A DNA stretch of 64,000 bases, taken from positions 496,001 to 560,000 of the forward strand of contig NZ_BBJU01000007.1 of assembly GCF_000739935.1 (NCBI RefSeq). The letters run 5' to 3'. A program made the position numbers and the translations under genes. Source of the DNA: Agrobacterium rubi TR3 = NBRC 13261 (GTDB taxonomy: Bacteria; Pseudomonadota; Alphaproteobacteria; Rhizobiales; Rhizobiaceae). Below are positions 59,248 to 64,000 of the stretch, piece after piece. Within the stretch, counting starts at the first letter, position 1; the number at the start of each line of letters is the position of its first letter. Below the pieces are notes generated by a model. That model had not been told where the DNA came from and did not search any database. It was given only the letters and a program-made list of their open reading frames with translations.

Positions 59248-60288
59248 CTAATGGGAGGGAATGTTTCCTTCCCATTCGACGCAAACGGATGCGCCCTGGG
59301 ATGATTCGGTCGGAAACTGGGTGAGCTTTGCCTTGAGGCTCTGCGCCATGGCTGTGATCAGCCGGGTACCAAGGCCGGTGCCCTTAGGCGGGTTGGCGCT
59401 GTCCATGCCGATGCCGTCGTCTTCGACCACAAGGCGCACGAGGCTTCCGTCCGTTTTCAGCAGAATACGGATTTCGCCGACGCCATCGGGATAGGCATAT
59501 TTCAAAGCATTCGTGGTCAATTCGGTCACGATAACACCCAGCGCCACGGCCTGATCGGGCGACGCCTTGACCGGGTCCATATGTGTTGCGATCTGGATTT
59601 TTTCGCTGTCGCGGGCCGATTTGGCAAGATCTTGGATAATCGATGACAGATACGAGTCGAGCTCGACCTCGCCGACATTGTAGGCCGTGTAGAGACTGCG
59701 ATGCACACCGGCGATGGCGGAAATGCGGCTCTGCGTTTCCAGAAGTGCAGTACGGGCCTCAGCCGTCGTCACGGCGTTCAACTGCATCCGGATCATGGCC
59801 GACACCAGCGACAGACTGTTGGCGATCCGGTGGTTCATTTCCTTGGAAATAAGCTCGGCGCGCTCTTTAGCCTGAACCAATTGCCGTTCCGCCTCTTCCT
59901 TTTCCCGACGAAGCTGGAAGTTGTCCAGCGCGTGGTGAATGGAATTCAGCAGAAGCGGAAAGAAATCGTCGGCAACATTCTTGATGACGTAGTCGGCGGC
60001 ACCCGCTTTCAGGGCATCGATGGCAATCTGGGCTTCGCTGGCACCGGTGACGTAGAGAACCGGGATATCCCGGCATGCCTCGCCAATCGCCGCCAGAAAC
60101 TGAAGGCCAGTACCATTCTGGAAATAATGGTCCAGAACCACGGCATCGAAGCTGCCTGCACGGAACTCTTCAAGTCCGGCAGCAACGGAGGATGCATGAA
60201 TAACGTTTATGTCATGCCGACCCAGCACGCGTTGTGCGAGCTTTGCAAGGGTAGGGTCGTCATCGACATAGAGTATTCTTAAAGTCAT
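59248..60288 (-). CDS. Receiver–HisKA_2/HWE-type hybrid histidine kinase
   Basis: The 346-aa soluble protein has an N-terminal receiver domain (about 3-118; phospho-acceptor Asp53 in VVLDHYF, Lys103 in VIKNV), a coiled linker and a HisKA_2 kinase (His153 in EMNHRIANSL) with an ATPase domain whose N-box is TELTTNALKYAYP and whose G-box is EDDGIGM. This receiver-first layout is a typical intermediate in alpha-proteobacterial phosphorelays, including general stress response. It follows the single-domain receiver gene by 7 bp. Confidence 0.9.
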   Translation of the reverse strand: MTLRILYVDDDPTLAKLAQRVLGRHDINVIHASSVAAGLEEFRAGSFDAVVLDHYFQNGTGLQFLAAIGEACRDIPVLYVTGASEAQIAIDALKAGAADYVIKNVADDFFPLLLNSIHHALDNFQLRREKEEAERQLVQAKERAELISKEMNHRIANSLSLVSAMIRMQLNAVTTAEARTALLETQSRISAIAGVHRSLYTAYNVGEVELDSYLSSIIQDLAKSARDSEKIQIATHMDPVKASPDQAVALGVIVTELTTNALKYAYPDGVGEIRILLKTDGSLVRLVVEDDGIGMDSANPPKGTGLGTRLITAMAQSLKAKLTQFPTESSQGASVCVEWEGNIPSH

Positions 60289-60295
60289 TAAGCGT

Positions 60296-60733
60296 TCACG
60301 GGACCTGAATTACGGAAAAGAACAGACCGAGATTTCTGATGGCGGTTGCAAACCCCTCATAGTCCACCGGCTTGGTGATATAGACATTCGCGCCGAGATC
60401 ATAGCACTTCTGAATCTCGGTTTCGTCATCCGTCGTCGTCAATACCACAACCGGAAGGCGTTTGGTGTATTCGTTGCTCTTGATCTGTTCGAGAATCTTG
60501 ATTCCCGATGTGTCGGGCAAGTTCAGGTCGAGGAGAATGAGCAGATAGCGGTCCTTGCTGACGAGACCGTCTCGTTCCGGGCCGAGGATGAAATCCAGTG
60601 CCTTGTGACCAAGGGTAAAGGGCACGATCTCGTTGTTGACGCCGGCACGGCGCACATTCTTTTCGATAAGGCGCGCATGGCCCTCATCGTCCTCGATCAT
60701 CACGATCGTGACTTCCTGTCCGGTTGCTTTCAT
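60296..60733 (-). CDS. Single-domain response regulator (Rcp1-like)
   Basis: The 145-aa receiver has an acidic pair at the N-terminus (IEDDEGHARLIEKNVRRAG), the phospho-acceptor Asp69 in LLDLNLPDTSG and the lysine in ITKPVDYEGF. The RLIEKNLRRAG-like first helix is typical of the Rcp1/bacteriophytochrome-partner group. There is no output domain, so it probably passes phosphate onward, for example to the hybrid kinase encoded next. Its start overlaps the kinase stop (ATGA). Confidence 0.92.
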   Translation of the reverse strand: MKATGQEVTIVMIEDDEGHARLIEKNVRRAGVNNEIVPFTLGHKALDFILGPERDGLVSKDRYLLILLDLNLPDTSGIKILEQIKSNEYTKRLPVVVLTTTDDETEIQKCYDLGANVYITKPVDYEGFATAIRNLGLFFSVIQVP

Positions 60734-62277
60734 ATGTCGTTCCCTCGCGTTATTTTTCTAAGATCGGTCGGCAATGTCAGGTGAAACGTGCTTCCCTTGC
60801 CGAGCTCGGACGCGACCGTGATGTCTCCACCCAAATTTCTGATCAGCGAGCGCACATGGGCAAGTCCGATGCCTTCACCCTGCTGGTCCTGTATGCCCGC
60901 ACGGCGGAAGAGTTCGAAAACGCGTTCCAGATCGTCTTCGGCAATGCCGCGACCATTGTCGCTCACATCGATGCGTACGGTACCGCGCCCTTGCGGCAGA
61001 ATACGGGCGGTCAATTCCAGGGGGCGTCCGGGCATCTGGTACTTGACGGCATTATCGAAGAGATTACCGAGGATTTGGTCGATCGAAATCCTGTCGGTGA
61101 CGACGGTAAAGCTCTGTACGTCGACATCGATCTTGCCACCGACGGCGCTGACCTGATGCTGCACACTGGCGCCCGCCGTGAGCAGCAGGTCCTTCAAATC
61201 CACTTTTTCAGCCTGCAGCTTCCGGCGGCCATCGCGCGAAATCTTCAAAATGGCGTTGATCAGCTGGTCCATCTTGCGGGTGGAGGAGCGGATGAAGCGC
61301 ATGGCTTCCGGCAAATCCTCTTCCACGGCCAGCCTTGCATCGCGCACGTCGTTTTCGGACAGGGGCTTGCCGTCTGCCAGAACGAAGGCCTGGACGGGCT
61401 TCAAAGACGTATCGAATTCCGACAGGAAGCCCATGATGTTGACCAGAGGTGCGCGCAGATCGTGGGTCACGATATAGGCGAATTTCTGGATTTCCTGGTT
61501 GGCACGCACAAGGTCTCTGGTGCGCTCGTCGACGCGTTCTTCCAGACCTCTGTTCAGCTCGTCTACCTCTTCGCGCGACCGCATGAGTTCACGGATATAT
61601 TTGGAGATGAGAGCAAGCGCTCCACCCAGCACGGCCAGGATGGCGACAGCACCGACGATGGTCACCCAGCGCAGATTTTCCGCAGCGGCCAGTTGATCGG
61701 CAACGATGATGCGCAGCCGATTGTCGGCTGTTTCCTGGAAGCGCCCAAGCGTGGCCCTGATATCGCGCATATAGGCAAGACCGGTGTCGCTGCGCACCAA
61801 GTCGATGGCCTCAGACGTCTTGTTTTCGTTCATCAGCTGAACGGCGCGTCCGATTTCGGCCATCTTGGCGTCGAGGTTGGATTGAAGCGCGGGGAGGTCG
61901 TTAAGATATTCGCGCCTGTCGCCGATACGCTCAACCAGCCGCTGGCGTTTTTCGTCCAGGGTTTTCAACGCGTCCTGATAGGGAGCAAGGTAGCGCTCGT
62001 CACCCGTCAGCAGGTAGCCACGCTGGCCCGTTTCGGCGTCCTGTATCGTGGTCAGCACGTCTAGAATAGCAGCACGCACCCGGCGCAGATCGGCGGTTTC
62101 CTGCGAGTATTTGTTGTTCGCCTGCACAAGCCACAGCGACGTCCCGACCATGCCGAGAAGCAGTGCGATCCCCAACCCGAACATGATCATTGTTCGCTGA
62201 ACGAACGCAGATAGTTTTGCCACCCCAAACCCCGTAGCTTTTAAGTTGGTTCGTAAGTAATCCAGCGGATATGCCAT
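60730..62277 (-). CDS. CHASE3-domain membrane histidine kinase
   Basis: The 515-aa sensor has a transmembrane helix at about 32-52, a CHASE3 periplasmic domain (about 55-195, with TIQDAETGQRGYLLTGD), a second helix (about 205-228), a short HAMP-like/coiled region, a HisKA domain with His272 in YIVTHDLRAPL, and an ATPase domain with LFDNAVKYQ, VSDNGRGIAEDD and GIGLAHVRSL. ATG 62277 is used; no strong ribosome site is visible, and a GTG 18 codons further in is an alternative. It is the first gene of the three-gene cassette. Confidence 0.9.
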   Translation of the reverse strand: MAYPLDYLRTNLKATGFGVAKLSAFVQRTMIMFGLGIALLLGMVGTSLWLVQANNKYSQETADLRRVRAAILDVLTTIQDAETGQRGYLLTGDERYLAPYQDALKTLDEKRQRLVERIGDRREYLNDLPALQSNLDAKMAEIGRAVQLMNENKTSEAIDLVRSDTGLAYMRDIRATLGRFQETADNRLRIIVADQLAAAENLRWVTIVGAVAILAVLGGALALISKYIRELMRSREEVDELNRGLEERVDERTRDLVRANQEIQKFAYIVTHDLRAPLVNIMGFLSEFDTSLKPVQAFVLADGKPLSENDVRDARLAVEEDLPEAMRFIRSSTRKMDQLINAILKISRDGRRKLQAEKVDLKDLLLTAGASVQHQVSAVGGKIDVDVQSFTVVTDRISIDQILGNLFDNAVKYQMPGRPLELTARILPQGRGTVRIDVSDNGRGIAEDDLERVFELFRRAGIQDQQGEGIGLAHVRSLIRNLGGDITVASELGKGSTFHLTLPTDLRKITRGNDI

Positions 62278-62298
62278 ATGCAAGGCGTTGCCGCATTA

Positions 62299-62306
62299 AT
62301 GGTTAA
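62299..62306 (-). promoter_or_regulatory. Possible CtrA half-site upstream of the CHASE3 kinase gene
   Basis: The minus strand reads TTAACCAT, the 8-base CtrA motif reported in alpha-proteobacteria, 22 bp before the start codon. A single 8-mer can occur by chance, so this is only a lead. Confidence 0.3.
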
Positions 62307-62357
62307 GTTGTTCACTTTTATCGAACAACGCGCTGGTGCGAGGCTGAACGGATACAC

Positions 62358-62396
62358 AAAAAAGCCCACCGCGGTTATCGCTGGTGGGCTTTTTTC
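62358..62396 (-). terminator. Strong bidirectional rho-independent terminator
   Basis: A-run, GCCCACC (62364-62370), 12-nt loop, GGTGGGC (62383-62389), T-run. The stem is perfect, and six A/T bases flank it on each side, so it works in both directions. It ends the xerD–accA transcript 18 bp after the accA stop and insulates the kinase promoter. Confidence 0.92.
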
Positions 62397-62414
62397 GTCA
62401 GGCGCAGGTCCTGT

Positions 62415-63368
62415 TTAGAGGTTGCGGCCGATATCGAGGAATTTCTGGCGACGCTCGGCGCGAAGCTGGCTGCCGGAGAGAGGTGTCAGGTCCGCCAGCG
62501 CCGCCTCGATCGTCTTGCCGGTCGCTTCGATCACCGTTGCGGGGTCACGATGGGCGCCTCCCAGCGGCTCGGGAATGATGGAATCGATCACGCCAAGCGA
62601 CTTCAGATCTTCTGATGTGATTTTCATATTGGTGGCCGCTTCCTTGGCACGCGTCGAATCACGCCACAAAATGGAAGCCGCACCTTCCGGCGAGATGACC
62701 GAATAAATGGCGTGCTCGAGCATATGAACGCGGTTGCCGGTGGCAATGGCGATTGCCCCACCCGAACCGCCTTCGCCGATCACCACCGAGACGATCGGAA
62801 CTTTTGCATTCAGACACATTTCGGTCGAGCGGGCGATGGCTTCCGCCTGGCCGCGCTCTTCCGCACCAACGCCGGGATAGGCGCCTGCGGTATCGATCAG
62901 GGTGATCACCGGCAGCGAGAAACGGTCAGCCAGTTCCAGCACGCGGATCGCCTTGCGGTATCCTTCGGGGCGTGGGCTACCGAAATTGTGCTTCAGGCGC
63001 GATTTGGTGTCGTTCCCCTTTTCCTGTCCGATGATCGCAACCGGCCGGCCATTGAAACGGCCAAGGCCTGCCTGGATTGCTGCATCCTCGGCAAATTTGC
63101 GGTCACCGGCCAGCGGCGTGAAGTCGGTGAACAGTGCCTTGGCATAATCGACGAAATGCGGGCGCTGCGGATGGCGTGCGACCTGCGTTTTCTGCCAGGC
63201 GTTCAGCTTGGAGTAGATGTCCAGCATCGCGTCCCGGACGCGCGATTCCAGGCGCGAAATCTCCTCCGACGTATCTATGCTCTCGTCTTCGGCTGCGAGT
63301 TTCTTCAACTCCAGAATTTTGCCTTCAAGGTCCGAGATAGGTTTTTCGAAGTCGAGGTAGCTGTGCAT
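62415..63368 (-). CDS. accA: Acetyl-CoA carboxylase carboxyltransferase subunit alpha
   Basis: The 317-aa protein is AccA, which with AccD transfers the carboxyl group from biotin to acetyl-CoA in the first step of fatty-acid synthesis. It matches over its whole length: [15 protein letters not shown] opening, [42 protein letters not shown] and the oxyanion-hole region [11 protein letters not shown]. Length and ends are standard. It lies 63 bp downstream of xerD on the minus strand and is followed by a strong terminator. Confidence 0.97.
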   Translation of the reverse strand: MHSYLDFEKPISDLEGKILELKKLAAEDESIDTSEEISRLESRVRDAMLDIYSKLNAWQKTQVARHPQRPHFVDYAKALFTDFTPLAGDRKFAEDAAIQAGLGRFNGRPVAIIGQEKGNDTKSRLKHNFGSPRPEGYRKAIRVLELADRFSLPVITLIDTAGAYPGVGAEERGQAEAIARSTEMCLNAKVPIVSVVIGEGGSGGAIAIATGNRVHMLEHAIYSVISPEGAASILWRDSTRAKEAATNMKITSEDLKSLGVIDSIIPEPLGGAHRDPATVIEATGKTIEAALADLTPLSGSQLRAERRQKFLDIGRNL

Positions 63369-63431
63369 GAGATCCGTTTCCGATCGTTTTGCGCAAGGTT
63401 TGACCGGGTGGTCCCGGCGGTTCCGGTCGCT

Positions 63432-64000
63432 CTATTCAAGGTTTTTGGCCTGTTTGGCAAGAGGGTGGTGCGTTTGTACCAGCTCTTGCAGCCTTTCTTC
63501 CAGCACATGCGTATAGATTTGTGTCGTGGAAATGTCCGAATGGCCCAGCAATTCCTGCACGGCGCGAAGGTCTGCGCCGTTCTGCAGCAGGTGACTGGCA
63601 AAGGCGTGCCGCATGACGTGCGGCGAGATGGCAGAGGGCGACAACCCGGCCCGGATGGCGATGTCCTTCAGATCACGCGCAAACACCTGCCGCGGCAGAT
63701 GGCCTTGCTTGCCGTTCGATGGAAACAGCCACGGGCTTTCCGGCTTTCCCTCCACTTTGGGTGCCAGCAGCTTGCGGGCGCGGTCATAGCTGTCCATCGC
63801 TTCCATCGCCGTGCGTGACAGCAGAACCATCCGGTCCTTGTTGCCCTTGCCACGGATCATCAGAAACCGTCCCTCATGGCGCAGCACGGCCGCGGGCAGC
63901 GAAACGAGTTCGCTCACGCGCATGCCCGTGGCATAGAGAAGCTCCAGCAAAAGATGCATGCGGATGCGTGACAGCTGCCCGGCGCCTTCCGTCTGCGCTT
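63432..64000 (-). CDS. xerD: Tyrosine recombinase XerD (5' end beyond the window)
   Basis: Only the C-terminal ~189 residues are present; the frame stays open to the window edge, so the start lies beyond 64000. The complete catalytic set is visible: Arg in [10 protein letters not shown], Lys in GKGNKDR, HxxR in HVMRHAFAS, His in LLGHSDIS and the nucleophile Tyr in QIYTHV. XerD with XerC resolves chromosome dimers at dif. The xerD–accA arrangement and the sequence style are those I expect of a rhizobial chromosome; XerD versus XerC is judged from the [15 protein letters not shown] ending and the neighbour. Confidence 0.92.
   Translation of the reverse strand, partial: AQTEGAGQLSRIRMHLLLELLYATGMRVSELVSLPAAVLRHEGRFLMIRGKGNKDRMVLLSRTAMEAMDSYDRARKLLAPKVEGKPESPWLFPSNGKQGHLPRQVFARDLKDIAIRAGLSPSAISPHVMRHAFASHLLQNGADLRAVQELLGHSDISTTQIYTHVLEERLQELVQTHHPLAKQAKNLE

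Noticed and set aside
60724-62064. A 446-codon open frame antisense to the CHASE3 kinase gene, and similar long antisense frames at 43554-44837, 21073-22290 and 14172-15359
   Set aside because: Each is the shadow of a well-supported gene on the other strand in GC-rich DNA. The translations are rich in His/Arg/Gly with no domain, and no ribosome sites precede them.
1-64000. tRNA or rRNA genes, CRISPR arrays, insertion sequences, prophage genes or long direct repeats
   Set aside because: Reading the intergenic regions and protein set showed none. XerD at the right edge is the housekeeping recombinase type and is not accompanied by mobile-element genes. A tRNA scan was not possible here.

Overview
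The window looks like a chromosome segment of an alpha-proteobacterium of the Agrobacterium/Rhizobium group. It is GC-rich, dense with ABC solute-uptake operons, and ends in a core xerD–accA pair next to a CHASE3-kinase/receiver cassette. This is inferred from gene content and protein style; I could not run a search. There are 57 protein genes (one cut by the window edge). I see no rRNA, tRNA, CRISPR array, insertion sequence or prophage gene.

Layout. (1) 84-5483: a ribose-type ABC importer (binding protein, double ATPase, permease), an RpiR/SIS regulator and a PfkB sugar kinase, tightly packed. (2) 5587-10722: two small rhizobial proteins, a 6-phosphogluconate dehydrogenase (-) divergent from transketolase (+), and a DUF808 membrane protein; the theme is the pentose-phosphate pathway. 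(3) 10741-22464: a FadR/GntR regulator divergent from a second ribose-type importer, followed by aldose dehydrogenase, lactonase, UxaA-type dehydratase, Zn-dehydrogenase, UxuA and a mannitol-dehydrogenase-family reductase. This is a complete-looking route from an aldose through an aldonate to 2-keto-3-deoxy-sugar acid. A PL5 alginate-lyase homologue with an intact catalytic set lies convergently next to it. (4) 23656-28726 (-): a CHASE4-PAS-GGDEF-EAL protein, an ornithine/lysine decarboxylase and an EamA exporter with a C-terminal extension, apparently one operon. (5) 29108-37547: an ABC importer of the THI5/NMT1 type, a CodA-like amidohydrolase, an FAD-linked oxidase, a flavodoxin-fold reductase, a LysR regulator and a creatininase-family hydrolase. 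The same two-part DNA motif with identical 14-bp spacing precedes both the operon and the creatininase gene. (6) 37923-47885: a Tat-exported protein of unknown function, an M14-like metallopeptidase, and a MalK-type sugar importer with Gfo/Idh oxidoreductase and TIM-barrel epimerase under a divergent LacI regulator with a perfect operator. (7) 48026-57250: a peptide-type ABC importer, a cog3964 amidohydrolase, a RidA with its key arginine, an IclR regulator and a SelA-like PLP enzyme. (8) 57447-64000: two L,D-transpeptidases, a three-gene histidine kinase/receiver cassette, accA and xerD.

How the parts work together. Four separate uptake-and-catabolism modules each carry their own regulator (RpiR, GntR, LysR, LacI; IclR makes a fifth), and candidate operators can be read for the last four. 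A recurring architectural feature is that all five binding-protein cistrons are followed by a short perfect hairpin, and those that are internal to an operon or follow other sequence are also preceded by one. The least understood modules, and the best candidates for undescribed pathways, are the LysR/creatininase region (29-38 kb) and the SelA-like/cog3964/RidA region (48-57 kb).
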